A stretch of 64,000 bases of DNA from Pedobacter sp. MC2016-15 (GCF_026239695.1 NZ_JAPIVS010000009.1:157236-221235), one strand, 5' to 3'; counted from the first letter of the stretch, positions 18,918-28,523 are shown. The notes: generated by a model from the sequence alone, not told the origin. A program made the numbers and translations.

Positions 18918-19821
18918 AGTTTTAATTACTGGAATAACGGGATTTATAGGCTCCCATTTAGCAGAAGAACTTATTTCTGCAGGCCTAGAGATTGTAGGTT
19001 TAAAGCGGAAGGAGTCCAATACCTGGCGAAATCGGGCTTATCAAGATAAAATCCATTGGGTAGATATTGATGATGAAGGAACATATAAGGAGTACCTACT
19101 TTCATTAAATTTAGACATCATTATCCACTCAGCGTGGATTGGCGTGGAGGCCTCTGATCGAGATGATTGGCAGCAGCAAGCGAAAAATATAGGGTTTTTA
19201 GTTGATTTGCTTGAAGTTGCAAAGTTGTCTAGTGTCAATAAAATTATATTCTTGGGTTCTCAAGCTGAATACGGCACTATCAACGGAAAGGTAGATGAAA
19301 GTTACATTCCTGATCCATCCACTGCTTATGCAAGTGTGAAACTAGCATGCTTGCAAATTCTAAAAACTTATTGTAAAATTAATGGCATATCTTGGGTATG
19401 GCTGAGGATCTTTTCGGTTTTTGGTGAAAGAGAAAATAATAACTGGTTAATTCCCTCAACTGTTAAACAAATGACCACCGGCTTTGAAATGAAGCTTACT
19501 GGGGGAGAACAGAAATATGCCTATATGTATGTTAAGGATGTTGCATCTATTATCACTAAAATCGCTATGTGTGAGGTCCAATCTGATATTTATAATATTT
19601 CATCAAGTGAGTTACGATCTATTAAATCTATTTTAGAATCTATAAAGGAATATGTTAAACCTGACTTTAAGTTGGATTTTGGCGCATTACCATATAGAGA
19701 AAATCAGCCGATGCATATAGAAGGAGATTGTCAGAAAATCAGGTCTCAAATAGGAGAATTACAATTTACTAATTTTAACGTAGCTTTGAAGCGTACTTTA
19801 GATTATTATTTAAAGACTTAA
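18910..19821 (+). CDS. NAD-dependent sugar epimerase/reductase (YerF/abequose-synthase-like)
   Basis: 303-aa extended SDR. TGITGFIGSHL is the NAD(P) motif, FLGSQAEYG supplies the active-site Ser region, and AYASVKLACLQ gives Tyr-x3-Lys. RIFSVFGERENNNWLIP resembles CDP-abequose/paratose synthases (RfbJ/RfbS). Its place between rfbG and the ThDP enzyme suggests that it reduces a keto group on the CDP-dideoxysugar, or on the acetyl branch as YerF does in yersiniose A synthesis. Which carbonyl is reduced cannot be read from sequence. It overlaps rfbG by 8 bp and is 6 bp from the next gene. Confidence 0.75.
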   Translation: MRKVLITGITGFIGSHLAEELISAGLEIVGLKRKESNTWRNRAYQDKIHWVDIDDEGTYKEYLLSLNLDIIIHSAWIGVEASDRDDWQQQAKNIGFLVDLLEVAKLSSVNKIIFLGSQAEYGTINGKVDESYIPDPSTAYASVKLACLQILKTYCKINGISWVWLRIFSVFGERENNNWLIPSTVKQMTTGFEMKLTGGEQKYAYMYVKDVASIITKIAMCEVQSDIYNISSSELRSIKSILESIKEYVKPDFKLDFGALPYRENQPMHIEGDCQKIRSQIGELQFTNFNVALKRTLDYYLKT

Positions 19822-19827
19822 TTTGTT

Positions 19828-21549
19828 ATGAAAGCATCTGATTATATCGCTGAATTCTTGGCGAAAAAAGGTATAAAGAGTTTATTTGAGCTGTCTGGGG
19901 GGATGATTACACATCTCTTGGATTCCATAAATCAGAAGACGGATATTAATATTATATCTATGCATCACGAGCAGGCGGCTGCTTTTGCTGCTGAAGGATA
20001 TGCACGGGTAACTGGCATCCCCGGTGTGGCTTTAGCTACAAGCGGGCCAGGAGCGACCAATCTTCTTACAGGCATAGGTAGTTGTTATTTTGATTCTACT
20101 CCAGCTATCTTTATTACTGGGCAAGTAAACAGGCACGAGTTGAAAGGAAATAGCTCTATTAGGCAGCTTGGCTTTCAAGAAACAGATATAATTGCAATGG
20201 CAAGTCCAATTACGAAACGCTGTTTTCAAGTCAAGGATCCCGCTGATATTCCTGCCATATTCGAAGAAAGTTTCCGAATCTCTCTTGAAGGAAGACCTGG
20301 ACCGGTATTAATTGATATTCCAATGGATGTTCAACGTGCGGATATTAGTGAAGTGGCAACGGATGATGAGCATTCAATCGCTGGTGATAATTACGATTTT
20401 AGCGAACTAGATAATATAATTAATGATATTAGAAACGCTAAACGCCCACTAATTCTTGCTGGGAGGGGTATCAAGGCAGGTAATTCTCAATTTGACTTTG
20501 ATAAGTTTGTTCAATTAACAAAAATTCCTGTCATCACTACCTTATTAGGCTTAGATACTATCAGTTTTGATGATGAACAACGTGTCGGATTTATAGGCAG
20601 TTATGGGAATAGGTGGGCTAATATTGCTTTTGGAGAGTGTGATCTTTTACTTGTATTAGGTAGTAGATTAGATATACGACAGACAGGTGCAGATGCCAAC
20701 TTCATCGCACAAAGAAAAATTTATCATGTTGATTGTTTATCTGAAGAAATTAATAATAGAGTAAAAGGTTGTGTGCCAGTAGTTTCTCACCTGAAAAATT
20801 TCTTCAAAGCTTTTTTTAATAAAGCCCTAAATTCTACATTTCCTCTTCCTGCTGAATGGAATAGTAGAATAGATCAGCTGAAAAGTACATGGCCAGATGT
20901 CGCAGAATTGGAAACTGTGGGCATTAATCCTAATGTTTTTATGCATCAATTGTCCAAGGCTTCTGTCCAAGCTTCTACTTACCTCGCTGATGTGGGCAGC
21001 CATCAGATGTGGGCTGCACAGTCGCTTGAATTAAATAGAGGACAGCATTTTCTGACCTCTGGCGGAATGGGTGCTATGGGGTTCTCACTACCTGCTGGAA
21101 TTGGAGCATGTATTGCGCTTGAAAAAAAGCCAGTAGTTGTTCTAATTGGTGATGGGTGTATGCAGATTAATATTCAAGAACTGCAGACTATAGTACGTAA
21201 CAATCTTCCGATAAAAATCATTGTATTAAATAATCGTACACTCGGTATGATTAGGCAATTTCAAGACAGTTATTTTGAATCGCGTTATCAATCCACTTAT
21301 TGGGGTTATGATGCACCTGATTTTACTAAGATTGCCATAGCATATGGAATTGATGCTAAAACAATCTCAGGATCTGAAGAAACAGAGGATGCCGTAAATT
21401 GGCTTTGGACAAAAGATAATCAAAATAGGCCTCAATTATTACAGGTAATGATAGACCCTAAGACAAATACATATCCTAAAATTGCATTTGGCAGACCTAT
21501 TACTGAAATGGAACCATTTGCAAAGCCCATTGAGATGGAAGGCACATAA
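19828..21549 (+). CDS. ThDP-dependent acetolactate-synthase-like enzyme, YerE candidate
   Basis: 573-aa enzyme with the three-domain acetohydroxyacid synthase fold. The catalytic Glu48 sits in HHEQAAAFAAEGYAR. SGPGATNLLTG follows, then a central FAD/nucleotide-like domain (about 190-340). The ThDP-Mg motif starts with GDGCMQIN at 441 and ends with LNN about 30 residues later. True acetolactate synthase would normally sit with ilv genes and a small subunit; here it lies between rfbG and rfbH. The Yersinia enzyme YerE transfers the two-carbon unit of pyruvate to C-4 of CDP-3,6-dideoxy-4-ketoglucose to give a branched sugar. The context favours that role. The assignment is inferred; the fold is clear. 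Confidence 0.75.
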   Translation: MKASDYIAEFLAKKGIKSLFELSGGMITHLLDSINQKTDINIISMHHEQAAAFAAEGYARVTGIPGVALATSGPGATNLLTGIGSCYFDSTPAIFITGQVNRHELKGNSSIRQLGFQETDIIAMASPITKRCFQVKDPADIPAIFEESFRISLEGRPGPVLIDIPMDVQRADISEVATDDEHSIAGDNYDFSELDNIINDIRNAKRPLILAGRGIKAGNSQFDFDKFVQLTKIPVITTLLGLDTISFDDEQRVGFIGSYGNRWANIAFGECDLLLVLGSRLDIRQTGADANFIAQRKIYHVDCLSEEINNRVKGCVPVVSHLKNFFKAFFNKALNSTFPLPAEWNSRIDQLKSTWPDVAELETVGINPNVFMHQLSKASVQASTYLADVGSHQMWAAQSLELNRGQHFLTSGGMGAMGFSLPAGIGACIALEKKPVVVLIGDGCMQINIQELQTIVRNNLPIKIIVLNNRTLGMIRQFQDSYFESRYQSTYWGYDAPDFTKIAIAYGIDAKTISGSEETEDAVNWLWTKDNQNRPQLLQVMIDPKTNTYPKIAFGRPITEMEPFAKPIEMEGT

Positions 21550-21580
21550 CACATATACATAAATTATTTAGCACTAACAC

Positions 21581-22885
21581 ATGTTACAGAACATTAACGA
21601 CCAAGCATTAGAGAATAGTTTAAGAGAAATAGCTAGAAAAAAAACTTCCCAAGCTATAGTTGCAGGTGTAAATTATATACCCGTCACTGGTAAAGTACTC
21701 GATGAAGAGGACATATTACTTGGAGTAGATGCAGCTTTGGATGGTTGGTTAACTGCCGGACGTTTTGCAAACACCTTTGAATATGAATTTGCCCAATACT
21801 TTGGAGCACATAAAGCTCTTCTTGTAAATTCAGGATCTTCAGCTAATTTAGTGGCATTTTATGCCCTTACCTCACCAAAGTTGGGTGACAGAGCCATACG
21901 TCCGGGTGATGAGGTGATTACAGTTGCTGCTGGTTTTCCAACAACCGTTAATCCTATTATTCAATTCGGTGCGGTACCTGTATTCATTGATGTTGATATC
22001 GCCACACATAACGTAAAGGCAGATCTGATCGAAGCAGCAGTTAGTTCAAAGACCAAAGCAATAATGATCGCACATTCATTAGGTAACCCTTTTGATCTTG
22101 ATGAAGTTATGAGAGTCGCTAAAAAGCATAATCTTTGGGTAGTTGAGGATGACTGTGATTCTTTAGGGGCTACTTACAAAGGAAAGAAAACAGGCACCTT
22201 CGGTGATATCTCAACTTTCTCTTTTTATCCAGCTCACCACATTACTATGGGAGAGGGAGGAGCTGTATTGATCAATAATCCACTTCTTGCAAAAATAGCA
22301 GAAAGTTTTAGAGATTGGGGTAGAGATTGTTATTGTGAACCAGGAAAAGACAATACTTGTGGTTGTAGGTTTGAACAACAACTTGGAAGTTTGCCATATG
22401 GATATGATCACAAGTACACATATTCACATATTGGCTTCAACTTAAAGGTAACTGATATGCAGGCGGCCTTCGGCGTATCGCAGATAAAAAAGATTGACAC
22501 CTTTGTACAAAGAAGACGTGAGAATTATTTGGCGCTATACGAAAGAATGAAAGAATTTGAAGATGTGTTCATTCTTCCAGAAGCTACTTTAAACAGCGAG
22601 CCCTCATGGTTTGGATTTTTACTAACATTGAGGGAAGGAGATGCTTCTGATAGACATATGTTGGTACAACATTTAGAAGAAAAGAAAATTGGCACCCGAT
22701 TACTATTCGGAGGTAATATTCTTCGCCAGCCAGGTTACACGAATATAAATCATAGAGTTTCTGGTGATTTGACAAATACAGATATAATTATGAATCAGTC
22801 ATTTTGGTTAGGCGTTTGGCCGGGCTTGAATGAAAGCCACTATGACTATATCGCCGATGTAATTAGGGACTATATAAACTCATAA
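21581..22885 (+). CDS. rfbH: CDP-4-dehydro-6-deoxyglucose 3-dehydrase (E1)
   Basis: PMP- and [2Fe-2S]-dependent dehydrase that removes the C-3 hydroxyl, working with E3. 434 aa, full length. The usual PLP lysine is replaced by His (SFYPAHHITMGEGG, His219), which distinguishes E1 from aminotransferases. Cys192, Cys250, Cys252 and Cys260 reproduce the E1 cluster spacing C-x57-C-x1-C-x7-C. Together with the E3 gene this gives a complete 3-deoxygenation pair. It overlaps the flippase start by one base (TAATG). Confidence 0.95.
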   Translation: MLQNINDQALENSLREIARKKTSQAIVAGVNYIPVTGKVLDEEDILLGVDAALDGWLTAGRFANTFEYEFAQYFGAHKALLVNSGSSANLVAFYALTSPKLGDRAIRPGDEVITVAAGFPTTVNPIIQFGAVPVFIDVDIATHNVKADLIEAAVSSKTKAIMIAHSLGNPFDLDEVMRVAKKHNLWVVEDDCDSLGATYKGKKTGTFGDISTFSFYPAHHITMGEGGAVLINNPLLAKIAESFRDWGRDCYCEPGKDNTCGCRFEQQLGSLPYGYDHKYTYSHIGFNLKVTDMQAAFGVSQIKKIDTFVQRRRENYLALYERMKEFEDVFILPEATLNSEPSWFGFLLTLREGDASDRHMLVQHLEEKKIGTRLLFGGNILRQPGYTNINHRVSGDLTNTDIIMNQSFWLGVWPGLNESHYDYIADVIRDYINS

Positions 22886-24237
22886 TGCTATCGTACATCC
22901 AATCACTTTCCAGAAAGTTAGGCATTGACGGTGCTATCGCTTACACCGTGCTATCTAGATGTGTCCAGGCAGGGGGGGGGCTTGTTTCGATAATATTTAT
23001 TGCCAAACATCTCACTAAAATAGAGCAAGGCTATTACTACACCTTTGGTAGTATCCTTGCTATACAAATATTTTTTGAGCTTGGTCTCTCAAATATTATC
23101 ACCCAATACGTTGCACATGAAATGGCCCACCTTACCTGGAATGGTAAGTCTGATATCCAGGGCGACGAAGCCTCAATGTCAAGGTTATCGTCGTTATTAC
23201 ATTTTTGCATAAAGTGGTTTGGTATAATGGCTATTATTTTGGTCGTAATCCTCATTATTGCCGGAAACGTGTTTTTCAATACATATAATCACGGAGATAC
23301 ATACGTAAATTGGCAATCGCCTTGGATAATTTTGTGCATTTCTACTGCTGGGTCATTGATGATTTCTCCGATTCTTTCTTTTTTTGAAGGATTGAGTAAA
23401 GTAAAGGAAGTAGCGATGATGAGGCTAGTACAGCAGGTATTTCAACTTACATTACTCTATATTTTTTTGAGTTTGGGATTAAAGTTGTTTTCCAGTCCGT
23501 TAGCAGCAATTATTACGTTTTTCATTGTTCCAATATGGGTGCTAGTATCTTACAAATTTGTTCTCTTAAAAAATATCTGGAATAAATTAACCTTTTATAA
23601 GGTGAATTACAGGCTCGAAATATTTCCATTACAATGGAAAATTGCTTTGAGTTGGATCAGTGGATTTTTTATATTTCAACTTTTTAACCCTGTTCTTTTC
23701 GCTACTGAAGGGCCCATTGTCGCTGGTCAGATGGGAATGACATTAGCGGCTCTAAATGGTGTAATGTCAATTTCAATGAGCTGGATAAATACTAAAGTTC
23801 CTGTCTTCTCAAATCTTATTGCGTTAAAAGACTTCAAAGAGCTTGATCGCGTTTTTGCGGTTGTTGTGAGACAGTCTAGTTTGATTTGTGGTGCTGCGCT
23901 CGGATTTTTGTTACTAATAGTCTTCACTTTAAAATATTTTGAACTGCAAATTGGAAATCGTTTTTTACCATTTTTCCCACTCATCCTTTTATGTACTGCA
24001 ACTTTTGTCAATCAATTAATATCTGCATTGGCTACTTACTTGAGGTGTCATAAGGAAGAACCTTTTCTAGTGCAGTCAATCGTTATGGGTCTTTTGACTG
24101 CTGCATCGACCTTTATTTTAGGACATGCATTTGGTTTAAATGGTATAGTGATAGGGTATTCCGCATTAGTCATAATCGGTAGTTTAATCTGGTCTCTACT
24201 CATTTTTTATAAAAAAAGAGAATTATGGCATACTTAG
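22885..24237 (+). CDS. Wzx-like polysaccharide flippase, copy 1
   Basis: 450-aa membrane protein with about 12-14 hydrophobic helices, of the MATE/Wzx-type oligosaccharide transporter class. It is expected to flip undecaprenyl-linked repeat units across the inner membrane. The N-terminus contains AGGGLVSIIFIAKHL, whose glycine codons form a nine-G run at 22972-22980. The protein is diverged from well-known Wzx families and is recognised by topology, length and position. Overlaps rfbH by 1 bp and the following GT2 by 13 bp. Confidence 0.75.
   Translation: MLSYIQSLSRKLGIDGAIAYTVLSRCVQAGGGLVSIIFIAKHLTKIEQGYYYTFGSILAIQIFFELGLSNIITQYVAHEMAHLTWNGKSDIQGDEASMSRLSSLLHFCIKWFGIMAIILVVILIIAGNVFFNTYNHGDTYVNWQSPWIILCISTAGSLMISPILSFFEGLSKVKEVAMMRLVQQVFQLTLLYIFLSLGLKLFSSPLAAIITFFIVPIWVLVSYKFVLLKNIWNKLTFYKVNYRLEIFPLQWKIALSWISGFFIFQLFNPVLFATEGPIVAGQMGMTLAALNGVMSISMSWINTKVPVFSNLIALKDFKELDRVFAVVVRQSSLICGAALGFLLLIVFTLKYFELQIGNRFLPFFPLILLCTATFVNQLISALATYLRCHKEEPFLVQSIVMGLLTAASTFILGHAFGLNGIVIGYSALVIIGSLIWSLLIFYKKRELWHT
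22972..22980 (+). repeat. nine-base G homopolymer inside flippase
   Basis: An uninterrupted run of nine G encodes Gly30-Gly32 or so of the flippase. In AT-rich DNA this is unusual and would be prone to slippage, giving an early frameshift. Read length and base calling cannot be checked here. Confidence 0.9.
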
Positions 24238-25247
24238 AGAATAACCTTTTGTTAACGATAGCAATACCTACATACAACAGGTCAAATTTTTTGGATCAAG
24301 CGTTACTAAGCATCTATAATCAAATCGGTGACAAAGCAGACTTAATTGAAATTATAGTCTCTGATAATAACTCATCTGATAACACTACGGAAGTTGTTAA
24401 TCAACACATCAGAAACGGTCTACCCATTAATTATGTGAAAAATGATGTAAATAAGGGTGCTGATTTTAATATATCGCAATGTTTTAAACTGGCAAATGGC
24501 AAATTTGTACTGACATTTGGAGATGATGATAAACTTCTAAATGGAACTATTGATAAAATAATCGCTGTTATTAAAGAATATCCTGATTTTGGGATACTAT
24601 ATTTGAACTGGCGCCTAATTAGTGACGGTATATTAGCCATTGATGAAAAGTCTCCTGTCTTAATGTTTAATGATTATGAAGATTTTTTGAAAAAAATTAG
24701 TCATAATATAACTTTCATATCCGGAAATGTTGTCAATAAGAAGTTTGTCAAAGATATTTATTTCGAAAAATACTTTGCAACTTCTCTAATACAGTTACCT
24801 TTTTTCCTGACTGCGGTTTTAAACTCTCCTTATAATCTTTACTTCCAAGAACCTTCAGTCGCAGTACCTGTAAATAATAGTGGTGGTTATAGTATATGTA
24901 CAGTATTTGGGAGTAATATCAACCAGATATTCCAGGAATATTCGACCGATGAAAAAAGGAAAAGGACATTTAAAGCTATAAAAGATGAATTATTAACGGT
25001 CTGCTTTCCAGGTTGGATTAAAAGACTAAAATCATCGGGGCATAAATTCACCGATGTTGAAATCCATAAAGTATTAAAACCCATTTATAAAGATAACCTG
25101 AATTATTGGATCTATAATTATCCTTTAATCATTCAGCCAGGCCGTATGCTAAATATTACTTGGCCCGTTTATACACTTTATTCGTTGTTTATAACAAAAG
25201 TTCTAAAGAAGCGTGTTCGTTTCAAATACACTATTGCAAAAATATAA
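24225..25247 (+). CDS. glycosyltransferase family 2
   Basis: 340-aa inverting GT-A enzyme. AIPTYNRSNFLDQAL and SDNNSSDNT are the nucleotide-binding motifs, and TFGDDDKLLNG carries the DxD-type metal ligand. The C-terminal part is basic and moderately hydrophobic, likely docking on the membrane. It starts 13 bp inside the flippase and ends 2 bp before wecB. Donor and acceptor are not predictable. Confidence 0.85.
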   Translation: MAYLENNLLLTIAIPTYNRSNFLDQALLSIYNQIGDKADLIEIIVSDNNSSDNTTEVVNQHIRNGLPINYVKNDVNKGADFNISQCFKLANGKFVLTFGDDDKLLNGTIDKIIAVIKEYPDFGILYLNWRLISDGILAIDEKSPVLMFNDYEDFLKKISHNITFISGNVVNKKFVKDIYFEKYFATSLIQLPFFLTAVLNSPYNLYFQEPSVAVPVNNSGGYSICTVFGSNINQIFQEYSTDEKRKRTFKAIKDELLTVCFPGWIKRLKSSGHKFTDVEIHKVLKPIYKDNLNYWIYNYPLIIQPGRMLNITWPVYTLYSLFITKVLKKRVRFKYTIAKI

Positions 25248-25249
25248 TT

Positions 25250-26383
25250 ATGTTTAACCCAGAAAAAAAGATACTCATTGTATTTGGTACAAGGCCAGAA
25301 GCTATAAAAATGGCTCCATTGGTAAAAGAGTTTCAAAAATATCCTGAACGATACAATTTAAAAGTTTGTGTCACTGCCCAACACAGAGAAATGTTGGATC
25401 AAGTGTTATCTTTTTTTGATATAGTGCCAGATTATGATCTAAATTTGATGAGGCCAGGCCAGAATCTATCACAATTAACCGCTGATATCCTACTTGGCAT
25501 GAAAGGCATACTAGAAGATTTTTGTCCTGATTTCGTATTTGTTCATGGTGATACCACAACTTCAATGGCAACTGCCTTGGCAGCATTTTACAACCAAACA
25601 AAAGTTTGTCATGTTGAAGCTGGACTAAGGACCTTTAATAAACATTCCCCTTTCCCTGAAGAGATAAATAGGCAAATTACAGGACGTATAACTGACTTGC
25701 ATTTTGCTCCAACAAGTAAATCATCTGAAAATCTGCTGAAAGAAGGTACAAATGCGGAAAATATAGTGATAACAGGAAATACGGTGATTGATGCGTTGTT
25801 TTTAGCACAAGATAAACTAAAGAACTATGAAGATGATGAGATTAAATATTTAAAATCTCTTGAATTGACACAAAACAAAGTTATTCTGGTAACAGGCCAT
25901 AGACGTGAAAATTTTGGCGAAGGGTTCATTAATATCTGTAATGCATTAAAAATAATTGCTGAAGATAAAGATGTTTTAATAATCTATCCGGTGCATTTAA
26001 ATCCAAATGTACAAAAGCCAGTGAAAGAAATTTTGGATGGAATAGATAATATTTTATTAATTGATCCGCTTGGCTATCCTGCTTTCTCATGGCTGATGGG
26101 AAAGTCATACTTTATCATCACTGATAGCGGTGGTGTGCAGGAAGAAGCGCCAAGTTTAGGCATACCAGTCTTGGTGATGAGAGATAATACTGAAAGACCT
26201 GAAGCTGTAGATGCAGGCACTGTAAAATTAGTCGGTACCAATACTGAAACGATCGTTAGAGAGGCTAAATCGTTGCTGACGGATAAAGAAGTTTATGATG
26301 CGATGAGCCTTGCCCATAATCCTTATGGTGACGGTTTGTCTGCATCTAGAATTGTAAAAGCAATTAACAATGTCGGAGAATAA
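25250..26383 (+). CDS. wecB: UDP-N-acetylglucosamine 2-epimerase (non-hydrolysing)
   Basis: Interconverts UDP-GlcNAc and UDP-ManNAc. 377 aa from the ATG at 25250, 2 bp after the previous stop; an in-frame TTG start at 25160 would run into the preceding gene. VFGTRPEAIKMAPLV, HGDTTTSMATALAAFY, HVEAGLRTF, FPEEINR, TGHRRENFG and SGGVQEEAPSLG are all WecB signatures. No UDP-ManNAc dehydrogenase (wecC) is in the window, so the product may be used as UDP-ManNAc directly or converted elsewhere. Confidence 0.95.
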   Translation: MFNPEKKILIVFGTRPEAIKMAPLVKEFQKYPERYNLKVCVTAQHREMLDQVLSFFDIVPDYDLNLMRPGQNLSQLTADILLGMKGILEDFCPDFVFVHGDTTTSMATALAAFYNQTKVCHVEAGLRTFNKHSPFPEEINRQITGRITDLHFAPTSKSSENLLKEGTNAENIVITGNTVIDALFLAQDKLKNYEDDEIKYLKSLELTQNKVILVTGHRRENFGEGFINICNALKIIAEDKDVLIIYPVHLNPNVQKPVKEILDGIDNILLIDPLGYPAFSWLMGKSYFIITDSGGVQEEAPSLGIPVLVMRDNTERPEAVDAGTVKLVGTNTETIVREAKSLLTDKEVYDAMSLAHNPYGDGLSASRIVKAINNVGE

Positions 26384-27452
26384 AAAAAATATTGTATTCC
26401 TTGCTGAGTATCCGAATTCCACCACAATAAAGGAAGGGATGTCTCAAAGAATGGTTGCGATAGATGAGCAATTTGCAAAAGAAGCAAGGGTATATCTTTT
26501 TGTATCTCATAGGTTTTTTGCGAAAAAAGAGGTTTATTATGCTAAAGATGATGTGCTTCAATATAAATGTAATTTATTCATTCATTTTCTCTTCATAATG
26601 AGACTGTTAATGAAAAGCAAACTTTTATATTTTCATTCTATACAGAATGCACTTCCCATTTTGCCATGTCTATTTTTTTTGAAATCTTCAAAAAAAATTG
26701 TACTCGATATTCATGGTGTAGTACCTGAAGAACATAAATTTGCCGGACAAGATTTTAAAGCTAAGTTATATTCGATCACTGAAAGGTATATTTTTAAAAA
26801 TCTTTACCTTGGGATTTCTGTGACCAATGCAATGACCAGACATTTTAGATTAAAGTATCCTTCGTTAAAACTTAATTTGATTACTTACCCAATAATACCA
26901 TCAAATATCTTGACGAATCAATATTGTCCTGATGAGGTTGAGAGTAGCGAATTTATAGAAGTGATTTATAGTGGAAATCTCCAATCATGGCAGAACATCT
27001 CTTTAATGATCGAGGTCATTTCTAACAATTTATCATCTAAGATCAGATATACAATTCTGACTGGAAATCCTCAAGGAATGATTGAAATGCTGAATCTACA
27101 TAATCTTTCAGAAAAGGATAATATAATTGTACATTCTGTTAGTCCTTCGGAACTTGGATATTATTACAAAAGATCTCACTATGGATTTATCTTAAGAGAT
27201 GATATTACTGTTAATAGAGTGGCCTGTCCTACAAAATTGATAGAATATATGTGTTATGGTATCATTCCAGTCGTTAAAAGTGATTCAATAGGTGATTTCA
27301 AGGAGATGGGTTATGAATATTTACAAGTTAATAATTTTCAGAGGGACAACATAAGGGCTGACAAAAGCCAAACAAACTATGAAGTAGTAAGAAAACTCGT
27401 AAACAAGTCAAGTGATATTAATATTCAAAAATTTTTACTAAACAATATATAG
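26370..27452 (+). CDS. putative GT-B glycosyltransferase
   Basis: 360-aa protein with GT-B-like layout. An N-terminal half has two strongly hydrophobic or basic stretches. A central conserved DIHGVVPEE resembles the DxHG motif of family 4 enzymes, and the C-terminal half has YSGNLQSWQN and TKLIEYMCYGIIPVV, matching the donor-binding ExxxxG region. The usual catalytic EX7E is degenerate, so assignment rests on overall shape and context. Overlaps wecB by 14 bp. Confidence 0.65.
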   Translation: MSENKKNIVFLAEYPNSTTIKEGMSQRMVAIDEQFAKEARVYLFVSHRFFAKKEVYYAKDDVLQYKCNLFIHFLFIMRLLMKSKLLYFHSIQNALPILPCLFFLKSSKKIVLDIHGVVPEEHKFAGQDFKAKLYSITERYIFKNLYLGISVTNAMTRHFRLKYPSLKLNLITYPIIPSNILTNQYCPDEVESSEFIEVIYSGNLQSWQNISLMIEVISNNLSSKIRYTILTGNPQGMIEMLNLHNLSEKDNIIVHSVSPSELGYYYKRSHYGFILRDDITVNRVACPTKLIEYMCYGIIPVVKSDSIGDFKEMGYEYLQVNNFQRDNIRADKSQTNYEVVRKLVNKSSDINIQKFLLNNI

Positions 27453-27463
27453 AGTCCAAATAA

Positions 27464-28519
27464 ATGATTATTTATTATGTTATCTTTTTTCTAGCCTTTC
27501 TTCTTTGTGCTTTGGATTACGCTAAACATGAGTTAATCAGGAGAATTGTATACATTGGTTTTTGTACTTTCCTTATTGTATTGCCAGGCGTTAGAACAAT
27601 TGGTACTGACAATGATAGCAAGAATTACGAAGAGATATATAATATTAGTAATGGCCATAGTTTAGGAGAAATTGTCACAGGAAATTATGATGATAACACC
27701 GAGCGAGGATACGCACTATTAAACAAGATCATTGGTCTCTTGGGGGGGAATATACATGTTCTGTTATTTGTTGTAGCTTTGGCAACGGGCGTTTTGAATT
27801 ACACTATTATTTATAAATTATGCCCTTTCCCTTTTACGGCACTAATTTTTTATCTATGTTTTTATTATTTCTATCGCGATTTTACGCAGATAAGATATGG
27901 TTTAAGTTGCGCTGTTGTCTTTTGGTCGCTTTATTTTCTTTTGAAGGAGCAGTACTTTTATTCTTTCCTAACCGCGATAGGTGCAACTTTATTCCATAGT
28001 ACAGCATTCGCAGTTTTTTTGGTGCTGCCTTTTTGTTTGATAGTCAAGAATAGATACTTTTATTTCATCCTGCCTTTTGTTGGTTTGATTGGTTTATTTA
28101 AAAATCCATTTCCTATTCTATTGTCTTTAGGGGGAGTTCCAGAACATATGCAAATTTATTTAAATGCAGAAGGAGGGGGAGGTCTGGTAGTAACAGGTAT
28201 TGGCTTAATTATTATGTGCTTGTATCTTGTTTATCATAAACATATGCAAAAAAATGAATTTAATTTTCCAGTATATTACCGTCTTACATCCATGGGTGCA
28301 GCACTAAATGTTCTCTTCATACAGGCCTCTATATTCCAAAGATTTTCCTATCTTTTTTTTCAATTTAGTATCATACTATTTCCTAACATTGTAGCCTCCT
28401 TATTAAAACTTAAAGATCGATATTATTTCGTCGCGCTACATTTTCTGGTAAATTGTTTTTTCCTGTATTACGGTATAAAATTGATTGCGCCAACTTTAAT
28501 CAGGCCTTATTTTAATTGA
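27464..28519 (+). CDS. EpsG-family O-antigen/EPS polymerase (Wzy-like)
   Basis: 351-aa integral membrane protein with about 9-10 helices. PGVRTIGTDNDSKNYEEIY after the second helix and the YRDFTQIRYGLSCAV region fit the EpsG family (EpsG-like Wzy). It would polymerise lipid-linked repeat units in the periplasm. A seven-G run at 27742-27748 lies in the coding region. It follows a GT by 11 bp, and the next GT2 is 4 bp downstream. Confidence 0.8.
   Translation: MIIYYVIFFLAFLLCALDYAKHELIRRIVYIGFCTFLIVLPGVRTIGTDNDSKNYEEIYNISNGHSLGEIVTGNYDDNTERGYALLNKIIGLLGGNIHVLLFVVALATGVLNYTIIYKLCPFPFTALIFYLCFYYFYRDFTQIRYGLSCAVVFWSLYFLLKEQYFYSFLTAIGATLFHSTAFAVFLVLPFCLIVKNRYFYFILPFVGLIGLFKNPFPILLSLGGVPEHMQIYLNAEGGGGLVVTGIGLIIMCLYLVYHKHMQKNEFNFPVYYRLTSMGAALNVLFIQASIFQRFSYLFFQFSIILFPNIVASLLKLKDRYYFVALHFLVNCFFLYYGIKLIAPTLIRPYFN
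27742..27748 (+). repeat. seven-base G homopolymer inside polymerase
   Basis: Seven consecutive G in the EpsG-like gene, encoding the Gly-Gly of LLGGN. It is shorter than the run in the flippase, but again in an AT-rich membrane-protein gene of the same pathway. Confidence 0.85.
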
Positions 28520-28523
28520 CATT

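Noticed and set aside
19828..21549. Housekeeping acetolactate synthase (ilvB)
   Set aside because: No ilv neighbours or small subunit; sits within a CDP-dideoxysugar block, so YerE-like function is preferred, though fold alone cannot exclude it.
21581..22885. Ordinary sugar aminotransferase
   Set aside because: PLP lysine replaced by His219 and four Cys at E1 spacing show it is the 3-dehydrase.
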